DNA from: Sunxiuqinia sp965230765
GTDB taxonomy: Bacteria; Bacteroidota; Bacteroidia; Bacteroidales; Prolixibacteraceae
Assembly: GCA_965230765.1 (NCBI GenBank)
Contig: CBDDLR010000002.1
Coordinates: 1,105,701-1,169,700, forward strand
Reading direction: 5' to 3'
DNA: 64,000 nucleotides
Part shown: positions 8,403-17,563 of the stretch, in pieces
Layout of the letters: the number at the start of each line of letters is the position of its first letter
Numbering within the stretch: the first letter of the stretch is position 1
Position numbers and translations under genes: made by a program
Notes under the pieces: model-generated
Seen by the model: the letters and a program-made list of their open reading frames with translations, nothing else
What the model was told of the DNA's origin: nothing
Database searches by the model: none

Positions 8403-8450
8403 AAACCAACTTGTATGATACAATATGTCACAAATACAGCTTAAACTTGG
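8403..8450. repeat. 48-bp diverged direct repeat, right copy
   Basis: This copy aligns ungapped to 563-610 with about nine mismatches. It ends just before the first core-like gene (8461), so it may mark the right edge of the accessory segment. Confidence 0.6.
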
Positions 8451-8460
8451 CATTAATTAA

Positions 8461-9486
8461 TTAACTTTTCTCGAATATCATCTCCAAAGCCTTCTCCCGC
8501 TGCGCCTCTAATCCAGTAATTTCTTTAGGGATTTTATACAACTGCCAGGTCATTGAATGTTTGATCGATTCACCGATATTTAATTTAATTTCAGGGCTGA
8601 GGCATTCGAGCTCTGTCATGCTAGCAGAGCTATAGATTGTCGTACTGGTTCCACCATCGGGGTATTTCTGGCCTTGCTCCATAATAAATTCTTCAACCAA
8701 TAAGGTATTACCGACAATTCCGGCAACCCAGCCCGGAGAATCGGCACCAATTTTTTGCGACTGCACAGAATCAGGCGGGAGCAGCACACCAACCTTATCT
8801 TCCCTGAAATAATTGTGCTGCGCATAGTTTATGGCATCTGGCCATTCGGGAATAAAAATCCCATTTTCAAACAAGCTGTTGTCATTTAACTGAATCAAAC
8901 CCTGGCTGGTAGCTTTTAGCTGCGTCAGGTTCCATATGGTTAGCGGCACAGGCTCAAGAGCTGTATTTTCAGCAAGCTGCACCTTCTCCATCTTTTGGTT
9001 GATCGTTATTTTTGCTTCCTGTTCATCCAGAATAATTTCACGGGTCACTTTTACCCCTAGTTTTTCACTTACAGGACTTTCAATTTTCACGCCGTTTTTA
9101 AGTAATTCATACGACCACTCTCCCCCATCAATCCAGCGATCAGCGACAAAACGGCTTCCGTAAATTTCTGCAAAAAGGTCTTGCGAGCAAGCCCAAATCC
9201 GGTCGCCACCAAATCCTTTGGGAACAATTTCTTCTCCTTCAGCATAAAAATCGGCCAGCTTTTTTCCAATAAGCTTTTCATCTTCAAACAAAATATTTTC
9301 ATCATCAATAAAAGACAGGTTCATAATGCGCCCTATTTGCGGAACTACGACCACCTTCACCTTAGCATTTTTTAACGCCACAGACTGTTCCCATCCTTTA
9401 TAATTAATTACTTTTACCAGTGGTCCTTGTTTATGCGAACAGGAAACGATGAATACAATAAGCAAATAAAACAATGTTCTCTTCAT
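8461..9486 (-). CDS. Lipoprotein with DUF4380/mutarotase-like domain
   Basis: This 341-residue protein starts MKRTLFYLLIVFIVSC, a lipoprotein signal. The longer frame from 9543 adds 19 residues that would bury the signal, so 9486 is the better start. The segment KVVVVPQIGRIMNLSFID, an aromatic beta-rich middle, and an IWNLTQLKA strand resemble DUF4380 and galactose-mutarotase-like beta-sandwich proteins, which bind carbohydrates. The family call is moderate and no catalytic residues are assigned. It is monocistronic and divergent from the ABC ATPase gene, with about 170 bp between the two starts. Confidence 0.6.
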   Translation of the reverse strand: MKRTLFYLLIVFIVSCSHKQGPLVKVINYKGWEQSVALKNAKVKVVVVPQIGRIMNLSFIDDENILFEDEKLIGKKLADFYAEGEEIVPKGFGGDRIWACSQDLFAEIYGSRFVADRWIDGGEWSYELLKNGVKIESPVSEKLGVKVTREIILDEQEAKITINQKMEKVQLAENTALEPVPLTIWNLTQLKATSQGLIQLNDNSLFENGIFIPEWPDAINYAQHNYFREDKVGVLLPPDSVQSQKIGADSPGWVAGIVGNTLLVEEFIMEQGQKYPDGGTSTTIYSSASMTELECLSPEIKLNIGESIKHSMTWQLYKIPKEITGLEAQREKALEMIFEKS

Positions 9487-9655
9487 GATATCTGAATATT
9501 GAAGTTTGAAAATAGCAGGTATAAATATACAAGTTGCCACCAAATATTTTTAAGAATATTTTGATAACTTGTGGCTTAGTTTTTGTTCAAGCTCACTGTA
9601 TTTTAAAAAGATGATCACAAACCGACAACCATTAAAAACAACAGATACTGAAAAC

Positions 9656-10354
9656 ATGAAACAAATCATCCACCTTAAAAACATCGTAAAAAATTATAAA
9701 GTCGGAACTCAAATCGTTCGTGCATTACGTTCGGTAACACTTGAAATTAAAGAGGGCGAATATGTGGCCATTATGGGTGCCTCCGGTTCGGGTAAATCAA
9801 CCTTAATGAACATTATTGGTTGTTTGGACACACCCACAAGTGGAGAGTATATTTTGAATGATAAAAAAGTGAGCGACCTTTCCGATGATGAATTGGCTGA
9901 AATCAGGAACTCTGAAATTGGGTTTGTTTTTCAGACCTTTAATTTGCTGCCCAGGAATACTGCCCTTGACAATGTGATGTTGCCACTAATTTATGCAGGA
10001 ATTAAAAAACAAAAGCGGATTGAACAGGCCAATAAAATACTCACAGATGTTGGCCTTGCCGACCGGGTTGAACACAAACCCAATGAATTGTCGGGTGGTC
10101 AACGCCAGCGTGTTGCAGTTGCCAGGGCACTGGTGAATAATCCATCCATCCTACTGGCTGATGAGCCAACTGGAAACCTGGACTCAAAAATTTCAGAAGA
10201 AATTATGCAGTTGTTTGCAGATATTCATCAACAAGGCAATACCTTGATTGTTGTAACCCATGAAGAAGATATAGCCCGTCATGCACACCGTATCATCCGG
10301 TTGAAAGACGGCGAAGTTGAATCGGATGAAATCAATCCAAATCCATTAGTTTAA
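9656..10354 (+). CDS. LolD/MacB-type ABC transporter ATPase
   Basis: This 232-residue ATPase has Walker A GASGSGKST, the Q-loop VFQTFNLLPRNTALDNV, the signature LSGGQRQRVAVARAL, Walker B ILLADEPTGNLD and the H-loop VVTHEEDI. The LLPRNTALDNVMLPL segment and overall length place it in the MacB/LolD/FtsE branch, which powers lipoprotein release or mechanotransmission rather than solute import. The ATG at 9656 aligns with the family; upstream ATGs at 9611 and 9569 add unlikely leader residues. No cognate permease lies next to it. Its stop overlaps the next start (TAATG), so it is translationally coupled to the adenosyltransferase gene. Confidence 0.88.
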   Translation: MKQIIHLKNIVKNYKVGTQIVRALRSVTLEIKEGEYVAIMGASGSGKSTLMNIIGCLDTPTSGEYILNDKKVSDLSDDELAEIRNSEIGFVFQTFNLLPRNTALDNVMLPLIYAGIKKQKRIEQANKILTDVGLADRVEHKPNELSGGQRQRVAVARALVNNPSILLADEPTGNLDSKISEEIMQLFADIHQQGNTLIVVTHEEDIARHAHRIIRLKDGEVESDEINPNPLV

Positions 10355-10926
10355 TGACAAAAATAACACGCGTTTACACGAAGACAGGAGATGACGGAAC
10401 CACTGGCTTGCTAGGTGGTAGCAGGGTGAAAAAATACGACGACCGGCTGGAAGCCTATGGAACTGTCGACGAGCTTAACAGCCACATTGGGCTGGTGATA
10501 ACGAACAAACTTGACGAACATTCGGAGAAAACATTGTTAGCCATTCAGAAAAAACTGTTTGCTATTGGATCCATTTTAGCAGCCGACGAATCTGCCCAGG
10601 AGTATATAAAAAGATATCCCTGCAAAGATGAAGATATTCAGATGCTGGAAAACGAAATGGACAAGATGTTTGAAACATTGCCAAAACTGGATTACTTTAT
10701 TTTGCCGGGAGGTGTTCAGGCTTCAGCTCAAATACAGATTGCACGAACCGTTTGCAGAAGAGCTGAAAGGCGCATTGTTGAGTTAAGTGAAAACATTGTT
10801 GTTGATGAAAAGTTAATAAAATATATTAATCGGCTTTCTGACTATTTATTTGTGTTAGGCCGCAAAATTGCAGCCGATCAGGATGCCCCTGAAAACCCTT
10901 GGATTCCGGAGGAAAATAAGCCTTAG
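10354..10926 (+). CDS. pduO: PduO-type cob(I)alamin adenosyltransferase
   Basis: This 190-residue enzyme transfers the adenosyl group of ATP to cob(I)alamin, making coenzyme B12. The N-terminal TKTGDDGTTGLLGGSRVKK is the ATP-binding loop of the family, followed by AYGTVDELNSHIG, the central LPGG, and the arginine-rich RTVCRRAERR helix. Length is normal for the single-domain PduO/MMAB family. It starts within the stop codon of the ABC ATPase gene. I looked for a cobalamin riboswitch and see none, because there is no leader. It probably serves methylmalonyl-CoA mutase or ribonucleotide reductase located elsewhere. Confidence 0.9.
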   Translation: MTKITRVYTKTGDDGTTGLLGGSRVKKYDDRLEAYGTVDELNSHIGLVITNKLDEHSEKTLLAIQKKLFAIGSILAADESAQEYIKRYPCKDEDIQMLENEMDKMFETLPKLDYFILPGGVQASAQIQIARTVCRRAERRIVELSENIVVDEKLIKYINRLSDYLFVLGRKIAADQDAPENPWIPEENKP

Positions 10927-11004
10927 TTTTTTTTGTTTGATTTGAAGTATTTTTTTATATATTCGCAAAATCAAAAATTAGGTATAACATAAATTCCTTC
11001 GAAT

Positions 11005-11226
11005 ATGTACTGGACATTAGAACTAGCTTCAAAACTTGAGGATGCACCCTGGCCGGCAAGTAAGGATGAGCTTATTGATTACGCAATTCGCTCTGGGGCG
11101 CCACTCGAGGTTATTGAAAACCTACAGGAAATTGAAGATGTGGGGGAAATTTACGAGAGTATTGAAGACATCTGGCCAGATTACCCCAGCAAAGATGATT
11201 TTTTCTTCAACGAGGATGAATATTAA
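11005..11226 (+). CDS. DUF2795-family small acidic protein
   Basis: This predicts 73 residues, strongly acidic at the C-terminus (DDFFFNEDEY). The pattern MYWTLELASKLEDAPWPASK followed by LIDYAIRSGAPLEVIENLQ matches the DUF2795 family common in Bacteroidota. The function of the family is not established; a nucleic-acid or protein contact has been supposed. It is a single gene followed at once by a strong intrinsic terminator. Confidence 0.8.
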   Translation: MYWTLELASKLEDAPWPASKDELIDYAIRSGAPLEVIENLQEIEDVGEIYESIEDIWPDYPSKDDFFFNEDEY

Positions 11227-11248
11227 ATTGTAGGCAAAACAAATATGG

Positions 11249-11277
11249 TAGCAGGATTTTTTCCTGCTATTTTTTTG
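11249..11277 (+). terminator. Rho-independent terminator after the DUF2795 gene
   Basis: TAGCAGGA pairs with TCCTGCTA around a short T loop and is followed by a run of seven T. It ends transcription just before the convergent methyltransferase gene and may also serve the other strand. Confidence 0.85.
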
Positions 11278-11288
11278 TCCAATAGTTT

Positions 11289-11990
11289 CTACTTCCCCAA
11301 AATAAATATTGTCGGCCGTTTCTGAATATCGGGCAGTTTTTTCTTCCAGGTTGCAATGGTTTTTGTTTGAATAAATTCAGTTTCCAAGGTAATATCACAG
11401 GCAATACACAACAAAGTTTGGCTGTTGCAAGTCGACAAAAAATCTTCCAGCAAAGCTATGTTTCGGTATGGGGCCTCAATAAAAACCTGGCTTTGGTTTT
11501 CGGAATACACCCTACTTTCGAGCCTTTTAATTTCTTTTTGCTTCTCTCCTTTTTTAATAGGCAAATAACCATTAAAAGCAAAGTTTTGGCCGTTCATGCC
11601 AGAAGCCATCATGGCCAGTAAGATGGATGATGGGCCAACCAATGGAACCACCTCAATGTTTTGTTGATGGGCAATGCGCACAACATCAGCCCCCGGATCA
11701 GCCACACCTGGGCAACCTGCTTCCGACATCAGTCCAACATGTTCACCTGCTTTAATCGGGTTTAGGTAGCCTGAAATCTGATTTTTGTCGGTGTGCTTGT
11801 TCAGCTCGTAAAATTGCAACGAATCAATATCGATATTCCTATCAACTTTTTTTAGGAAACGTCTTGCTGTACGAACATTTTCGACAATAAAATGCTTGAT
11901 GCCAGTTATTGTTCCCTGATGATCGGATGGAATAACTGAGCTAATTGCGCTATCGCCCAAAGTAACCGGAATAAGAAAAAGCTTGCCCAT
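11289..11990 (-). CDS. RsmI-like SAM-dependent methyltransferase
   Basis: This 233-residue tetrapyrrole-methylase-fold enzyme has MSEAGCPGVADPGADVV as its SAM-binding loop and PLVGPSSILLAMMASG as the second family motif, with FNGYLPI after it. These are hallmarks of RsmI, which 2'-O-methylates C1402 of 16S rRNA. The protein is shorter than E. coli RsmI and lacks its C-terminal domain, so it may be the divergent Bacteroidota paralogue rather than RsmI itself. The start at 11990 (MGKLFLIPVTLGD) fits the family; the upstream extension is antisense to the hydrolase gene. It is divergent from the PhnP-like gene. Confidence 0.8.
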   Translation of the reverse strand: MGKLFLIPVTLGDSAISSVIPSDHQGTITGIKHFIVENVRTARRFLKKVDRNIDIDSLQFYELNKHTDKNQISGYLNPIKAGEHVGLMSEAGCPGVADPGADVVRIAHQQNIEVVPLVGPSSILLAMMASGMNGQNFAFNGYLPIKKGEKQKEIKRLESRVYSENQSQVFIEAPYRNIALLEDFLSTCNSQTLLCIACDITLETEFIQTKTIATWKKKLPDIQKRPTIFILGK

Positions 11991-12066
11991 TATTGAATTT
12001 TTCTTCAAAAATAAAAAAATTACTTTCCTTGGCATGATTTCATTTTTTTGTAGTTTTAGCTTATTC

Positions 12067-12849
12067 ATGAACACAAGCATAAATATTGAATTTTTGGGTA
12101 CAGGTACATCACAAGGTGTACCCGTAGTTGCATGCGACTGTGAGGTGTGTGCTTCCGAGAACCCAAAGGACAAACGCTTGCGTTCATCATTGTTGATTGA
12201 AGTAAATGGATTGAAGCTGGTTATTGATGCCGGCCCTGATTTCAGGCAACAAATGCTTCGTACAAAATTAAGGCAGCTCAATGCTATTTTGCTTACCCAT
12301 GAACATGTTGACCACCTGTTTGGGCTAGATGACATCCGCTCGTTTAACTGGGTACAAAAACACCCAACCGATATTTATGCAGAAGCCAGGGTACAGGAAG
12401 CCATAAAGCGGGTTTTTAATTATGTATTTGCGCGTTATAAATACCCGGGTATTCCACAAATGAACTTGCACCAGGTTGAAAACAAACCGTTTTGCATACA
12501 TGATTTAGAAGTTATACCAATTCGTGGGTTGCATTATAAACTGCCTGTTTTTGGATACCGGATTGGCAACATGGCATACATTACCGATGTAAATTTCATT
12601 GACGAGCCAGAAAAAGAAAAACTACAGGGACTGGATGTTCTGATTGTCAATGCCCTACGCAAAGAGAAGCACATTTCGCATTACAACCTGGAAGAAGCAT
12701 TACAATTAATTGAAGAAGTAAAACCACAAACTGCATACCTCACGCATATTTCCCATTTAATGGGTTTTCATGATGAAGTTTCAAAAGAACTTCCTGAAAA
12801 TGTATTTATGGCATACGATGGATTAAAATTTTCAATAAAAAGTAATTGA
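12067..12849 (+). CDS. PhnP-like metallo-beta-lactamase-fold hydrolase
   Basis: This 260-residue protein begins FLGTGTSQGVPVVACDCEVC and has the metal motif LTHEHVDHLFGLDDIR. Later ligands are the His in RGLHYKLPVFGYRI, the Asp in YITDVNFI, and the His in LTHISHLMGFH. This is the PhnP/RNase-Z-like branch that hydrolyses cyclic phosphodiesters (for PhnP, cyclic ribosyl phosphate). No phn genes are nearby, so the substrate is open. The ATG at 12067 fits the family start. It shares a 76-bp divergent intergenic region with the methyltransferase gene. Confidence 0.85.
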   Translation: MNTSINIEFLGTGTSQGVPVVACDCEVCASENPKDKRLRSSLLIEVNGLKLVIDAGPDFRQQMLRTKLRQLNAILLTHEHVDHLFGLDDIRSFNWVQKHPTDIYAEARVQEAIKRVFNYVFARYKYPGIPQMNLHQVENKPFCIHDLEVIPIRGLHYKLPVFGYRIGNMAYITDVNFIDEPEKEKLQGLDVLIVNALRKEKHISHYNLEEALQLIEEVKPQTAYLTHISHLMGFHDEVSKELPENVFMAYDGLKFSIKSN

Positions 12850-12933
12850 CCACACATTATTTATTCTGTTTTTATTATCTTTCGCCTACAAGCACAAGAG
12901 TCACCCAAAATATAGAAACCTTTTACATACTCG

Positions 12934-14811
12934 ATGAATACCCCAATCAGAAAAGCATTCAGAAACTTTAAAAAAATATCACTATTCCTTATTCTGGTTT
13001 TTGGCTTTTACTGCATCCAAGCTAATGAATCAGCAAATAAAATTTTAAACTTCACAACAAACGTTAGAGTAGAAAAAGATAAACTGATTGAAGAAAACAC
13101 TTACGAAATATTAGTATCCTGCAAGCAGGAAAACTGGATCTCTGAAATTGAAATCCTATTCCAAAATAATCAGAAAATTGAAATCATCGAGGCTTCGATT
13201 AGGAGCCTTGACAATAAAGTCTTGAGAAAACTAAAGAAAAAAGAAATTGTTACACGTAACTATCGTTCACAAGATACATTTCATGATGACTTTTACGTCA
13301 AAGAGTTTCAGCTTAATTGGCATCAATATCCGTATATTATCAAGTACCAGTACAAAAAAACTTTCGATGAGTTTCTATCAATTGCAAACTGGTTTCCACT
13401 CGTTTATAAAAATGTTCCTACGCTAAATGCAAGTCTAACAATCGACCTACCTATCGATAAAGCATTTAAAACAAGTATTTCAGGCGAATATAAAGAAAGA
13501 GTAAATAAGGTTGATGAGCGAATGATGTATAATTGGAAGATCGAAAATGTCCCTGCCATAAATAATGAATATTTTTCCCCACCATCAAAAGAACTTACAC
13601 CAAATATCAAGGTGATCCCAATGCATTTCACCTATGGCCATGATGGATGTTTTGACAGCTGGCAAAGTTACGGTGAATGGCTTAGCTTGATCAATCATGG
13701 CTTGGACATATTAACGGATAATGAAAAAGCAAAAGTTGACCGATTAGTTCATGGTCTTGAAAATGAAATAGAAATCATTAACACCCTTTATAAATATTTG
13801 CAAGACAATACCCGATACGTTAACATCTCGTTGGATATTGGAGGGTTAAAACCTTACCCTGCAAGCTATGTATGCGAAAAAAAATATGGTGATTGCAAAG
13901 CCCTTACCATTTACATGAAAGCATTGCTCAAATATGCTGGTATTAATTCGTATTACACAATAGTTAATGCAGGCATAAACCCTGAAAAAATAAAAACAGA
14001 TTTTCCCAGTCATCAATTTAACCACGTCATTTTATGTGTTCCCTTAAATAATGATACCTTATGGCTGGAGAATACGTCAAAACTTAAACCGTATAACTAT
14101 TTAGGCACATTCAGCCAGGGAAGGAAAGGGTTGCTGGTAAATGAACGTGAAAGCAAATTGGTTAATATCCCTAAACTTTCCCTGCAAGATGTACTCAATA
14201 AAAATATTTATGAGCTTAAATTAAACGAAGATGGCAACTGCAATGTTAAGACATCTCATGAATTTAAGGGTTGGAGATTTGAGAAACATTTACGGAATCA
14301 CTCACTATCAAAAAAAGAAGACCAAAAAGACTTGATAAGAAAAAATCTTAGCTTGAAAAACTTCGAGATACAATCATGGAATTATTATAAAGCCAACAGC
14401 GACACCCCCACTATTTCCCTTACGTGCGAAGTTTTAGCAAAAGACCAAATAAAACGAATTGGCAATGCAATTCTGATCAAACAATCATCAAATCTAATCA
14501 AACTTACACCACCTGAGAAAAGGGAATATCCGATAAAAGTTTCAATTCCAATAAATAATCAAGATTCATTTATATATCATTTTCCTTTTAACAAATACAC
14601 GGCGAGGCTTCCTGAAAATAAAACCATTACAACCAAATATGGAGAATTTATTGAGTACTATAAGCTACATAAAGATAAACTTAGGGTGTCAAAGCAATTT
14701 AAACTTTTTACAGGTCAATACCCAAAGAGTGAATATGAGGATTTCTATTCATTTTTTGAACAGATAAAAGAAGTTAACAATAAAAACACGATAATATTAA
14801 AACCCCACTAA
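12934..14811 (+). CDS. DUF3857/transglutaminase-like protein with catalytic Cys
   Basis: This 625-residue exported protein has a hydrophobic N-terminal segment (KISLFLILVFGFYCIQ). The first 220 residues match the DUF3857 pattern (LNWHQYPYIIKYQYKKTFDE, NWFPLVYKNVPTLNASLTI). A transglutaminase-like core follows with KKYGDCKALTIYMKALLKYAG carrying the cysteine and SHQFNHVILCVP carrying the histidine; the usual Asp site reads LWLENTSK. The C-terminal third is beta-rich. Family members are periplasmic and poorly characterised. It abuts its paralogue: the next ATG follows its stop codon directly. Confidence 0.85.
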   Translation: MNTPIRKAFRNFKKISLFLILVFGFYCIQANESANKILNFTTNVRVEKDKLIEENTYEILVSCKQENWISEIEILFQNNQKIEIIEASIRSLDNKVLRKLKKKEIVTRNYRSQDTFHDDFYVKEFQLNWHQYPYIIKYQYKKTFDEFLSIANWFPLVYKNVPTLNASLTIDLPIDKAFKTSISGEYKERVNKVDERMMYNWKIENVPAINNEYFSPPSKELTPNIKVIPMHFTYGHDGCFDSWQSYGEWLSLINHGLDILTDNEKAKVDRLVHGLENEIEIINTLYKYLQDNTRYVNISLDIGGLKPYPASYVCEKKYGDCKALTIYMKALLKYAGINSYYTIVNAGINPEKIKTDFPSHQFNHVILCVPLNNDTLWLENTSKLKPYNYLGTFSQGRKGLLVNERESKLVNIPKLSLQDVLNKNIYELKLNEDGNCNVKTSHEFKGWRFEKHLRNHSLSKKEDQKDLIRKNLSLKNFEIQSWNYYKANSDTPTISLTCEVLAKDQIKRIGNAILIKQSSNLIKLTPPEKREYPIKVSIPINNQDSFIYHFPFNKYTARLPENKTITTKYGEFIEYYKLHKDKLRVSKQFKLFTGQYPKSEYEDFYSFFEQIKEVNNKNTIILKPH

Positions 14812-16776
14812 ATGAAAACGATTTTTGTTTACACTCTTCTATTTTTCTTCACCTCCAGCGTTGCTTTTTGTCAGAAATATTCAACACGATTTATGGTTGT
14901 TGGAAAGAGTGAGTTTGATTTAAAAGAAGTAGATAATGACCCTGAAGCTGAAGCCGTAATCCTATTTGATAAAGGTGAGTCTTATTTTGCAAATGACGAT
15001 AACGGATTTATTATCAGGTTTACTCGTTCAAAACGTATTAAAATACTAGATAAGGAAGGCATAGACTATGCAGAAATATCCATTCCTTTTTATGTTGACG
15101 GATTTGGCAGAACAGAAGTCATAAGAGAAATTGAGGCCTTTACATATAATTATGAAAATGGTCAAATTATAAAAAAAGCACTTGACAAGAAGTCTGTTTA
15201 TGAAGAAAAAATCAATAAGAGATGGATGTCCAAAAAATTTGTATTCCCCGATGTAAAAGAAGGATCTATAATTGAATACAAGTACGTCCTGGAATCCCCA
15301 TTCCATTTCAACCTTCCAGACTGGAAATTTCAAGATCGGATACCTACTTTTTATAGCGAATATACATTAAGCCAGATACCATTTTATGAATACCAATACA
15401 TTGCTCAGGGCATATCTAAATTTACTTTTTTCGATTCGCAGGTAAAAAAAGGAATCTCACGCAAATTCGGTGGCACTGAGTTCTATGATGTTGAATATAT
15501 ATTCCGAATGGAAGATATACCTGCATTTAAAGACGAAGCATTTATCTCAACAATTGAAGATTATATCATGAAAATTGATTTTCAGTTATCCTGTATCCAC
15601 TACCTTAATGGATCGACACAGGATATTGTAACAACATGGGAAAAAATGTCAGAGTCATTATTGAAACACGATAAATTTGGAAAATATATTAATCGTGCCA
15701 GCAAGCTAAGTAAATCTATTTTTGAATCGGAGTTATCAATAAACTCCCTCAACGAAGAGGAAAAGGCCGAAGCAATCATTAACTATATGAAATCCAATTT
15801 TTCCTGGAATGGGTACATGTCAAAATACGCATCAAAGAACGCAAAAGAGTTTTATGAGCAAAAAAATGGGACTTCTGCCGATATAAACCTCTTTTTAATA
15901 GGCTTGATGGAGGCCGCAGGAATTGAGGCTACGCCAATAATCCTGAGTACGAGAGATCATGGTAAAGTACTGACCGATTATCCCTTTGATCACTTTTTTA
16001 ATTATACGCTTCCTTTTATTAAAACAGAGAAGCAGAGTTATTTAACTGATGGTACAGAAAGTTTCCTTTCGCATAAAAATATTCCTCCAAGATGTATCAA
16101 TGGCAAAGGATTACTTATTCAAAAAGATAATGTAAACTGGGTAAAATTAGGAGCTAATAGCAATTCAACTAAAAAATTATTTTTGAATTTTGAAATTGAC
16201 ACCACTGAATATATCATCAACACAAAAGGCTCTATTAAAACAAGCGGATATGAAGCACTTGAACAGAGAAAAGAATTTAATGGGGATACAACCAAGGTTA
16301 AAGACGAACTAGAAAAAAGAGGAATCCGGGATGCAGTAAAAATTGAATTTACAAATCAGAATGACACAGAAAAACACTATGATATAAAATTTGCTGGGAA
16401 ATCTTCACTTGACCAGTTTGAAAACAAAATTATCATTCGACCTTTTCTACACTTTCCTCTTCAGGAAAACTTACTTAAACAAAAAACAAGAAGTTATCCG
16501 GTTGATCTGATATATCCATATATTGAAACAATCCAATCGTCAATTAAAATCCCTAATGGATTTAAGTTATTTGAAAAGCCTGAAAACTACAAAATGGATA
16601 ACTCGCTGGCAAACATTGAAGTAACTTATAATGCTTTTAACAATATCATATCAGCGTCTTCACGCATTGTATTCAAGAAATCCACCTACCCTCCTGAAAC
16701 ATACACAAAAATAAAATCTTACTTTGATAAAATTGTCAAAAAGTTAAATGAAGACATAATACTTATCAAACAGTAA
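14812..16776 (+). CDS. DUF3857/transglutaminase-like protein lacking the Cys
   Basis: This 654-residue paralogue of the preceding gene has a clear signal peptide ending VAFCQ. The DUF3857 half contains VFPDVKEGSIIEYKYVLESP and PDWKFQDRIPTFYSEY. In the transglutaminase-like core the cysteine position reads KNGTSADINLFLIGLMEAAG, so the GDC motif of the partner is GTS here. A peptidase or transglutaminase role is therefore unlikely; a structural or ligand-binding role is more plausible. It starts immediately after the stop of the catalytic-type paralogue, so the two are co-expressed and may form a heteromer. Confidence 0.85.
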   Translation: MKTIFVYTLLFFFTSSVAFCQKYSTRFMVVGKSEFDLKEVDNDPEAEAVILFDKGESYFANDDNGFIIRFTRSKRIKILDKEGIDYAEISIPFYVDGFGRTEVIREIEAFTYNYENGQIIKKALDKKSVYEEKINKRWMSKKFVFPDVKEGSIIEYKYVLESPFHFNLPDWKFQDRIPTFYSEYTLSQIPFYEYQYIAQGISKFTFFDSQVKKGISRKFGGTEFYDVEYIFRMEDIPAFKDEAFISTIEDYIMKIDFQLSCIHYLNGSTQDIVTTWEKMSESLLKHDKFGKYINRASKLSKSIFESELSINSLNEEEKAEAIINYMKSNFSWNGYMSKYASKNAKEFYEQKNGTSADINLFLIGLMEAAGIEATPIILSTRDHGKVLTDYPFDHFFNYTLPFIKTEKQSYLTDGTESFLSHKNIPPRCINGKGLLIQKDNVNWVKLGANSNSTKKLFLNFEIDTTEYIINTKGSIKTSGYEALEQRKEFNGDTTKVKDELEKRGIRDAVKIEFTNQNDTEKHYDIKFAGKSSLDQFENKIIIRPFLHFPLQENLLKQKTRSYPVDLIYPYIETIQSSIKIPNGFKLFEKPENYKMDNSLANIEVTYNAFNNIISASSRIVFKKSTYPPETYTKIKSYFDKIVKKLNEDIILIKQ

Positions 16777-16918
16777 CTTATAAACATCTAACCTTTTCTG
16801 TAAACATTTGTTGAATATAAACTGAGCTAAAACCAGGAACCTTTTGGCGATTTGGCGGATTAGTATGTAGAGAATTGGTTTAATTATACAGAAAAGTGGA
16901 ATTACTTCGATATTTCTG

Positions 16919-16948
16919 TTTGAAATAGGTAAATATCAATTATTTTTG
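16919..16948 (+). promoter_or_regulatory. Bacteroidota-type promoter for the ECF sigma gene
   Basis: TTTG (16919-16922) and TATTTTTG (16941-16948) are separated by 18 bases, a close match to the Bacteroidota TTTG-N19-TAnnTTTG promoter. The ATG follows only 7 bases later, so the transcript may be leaderless or nearly so. Confidence 0.6.
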
Positions 16949-16955
16949 GTGCTGG

Positions 16956-17465
16956 ATGACGGACTTAAAAGATAAAAATTGGTTCGAAGGTATTTTTGAC
17001 CAACATTTTGATGCGGTTAGAAACTATCTTTTTTATCTGTCGGGGGACATGAAACTATCAGAAGACCTTGGGCAGGATGTTTTTTTATCATTGTGGGAAA
17101 ACAAGGATAAACTGCGTGAGAACACATTAAGGGCATACCTCCTCACAATTGCCCGCAATCGTTATTTCAAACACCACCGTAGAAAGTCAGTCGATTTAAA
17201 ATTCAATAACTCTTTAATTGGAAGTGACAACAGCGATTATAAATCTCCCGACTATCTGATTGAAGTTAAAGAATACGATAAGAAAGTTCAGACTGCCATT
17301 TCCAGCCTTCCAGAACGCACTCGCGTTATTTTTCTGATGAACCGCCTGGATGACAAGAGCTATAGACAAATAGCTGATGAACTCGATGTTTCGGTAAAAG
17401 CTATTGAAAAGCAAATGACCAAAGCGATTCGAATGCTTCAGGAATCGCTTGACAGGCGACTTTAA
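16956..17465 (+). CDS. ECF RNA polymerase sigma factor (Bacteroidota FecI-like)
   Basis: This 169-residue sigma factor has region 2 (FEGIFDQHFDAVRNYLFYLS and EDLGQDVFLSLWENKDKL) and region 4 (ISSLPERTRVIFLMNRLDDKSYRQIADELDVSVKAIEKQM). It is of normal length for the group that works with FecR anti-sigma factors. The FecR gene follows after about 100 bp, so this sigma is probably held at the membrane until released by a signal. Unusually, no SusC/TonB-receptor pair follows the anti-sigma gene, so the regulon and signal source are not visible here. Confidence 0.92.
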   Translation: MTDLKDKNWFEGIFDQHFDAVRNYLFYLSGDMKLSEDLGQDVFLSLWENKDKLRENTLRAYLLTIARNRYFKHHRRKSVDLKFNNSLIGSDNSDYKSPDYLIEVKEYDKKVQTAISSLPERTRVIFLMNRLDDKSYRQIADELDVSVKAIEKQMTKAIRMLQESLDRRL

Positions 17466-17563
17466 AATTTTCACAATATTTTCTTATGTTCTGGTAGGGT
17501 ATTTCTATTGGTATGGATATATCATGTAGAAAATGGATATTGAAGAGAAGTTCAACAAGAATT

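Noticed and set aside
10354..10380. Possible cobalamin riboswitch before the adenosyltransferase gene
   Set aside because: The gene starts inside the stop codon of the preceding gene, so there is no leader to hold a riboswitch.
11991..12335. N-terminal extension of the methyltransferase frame
   Set aside because: It is antisense to the PhnP-like gene and outside the methylase fold; the family start is at 11990.
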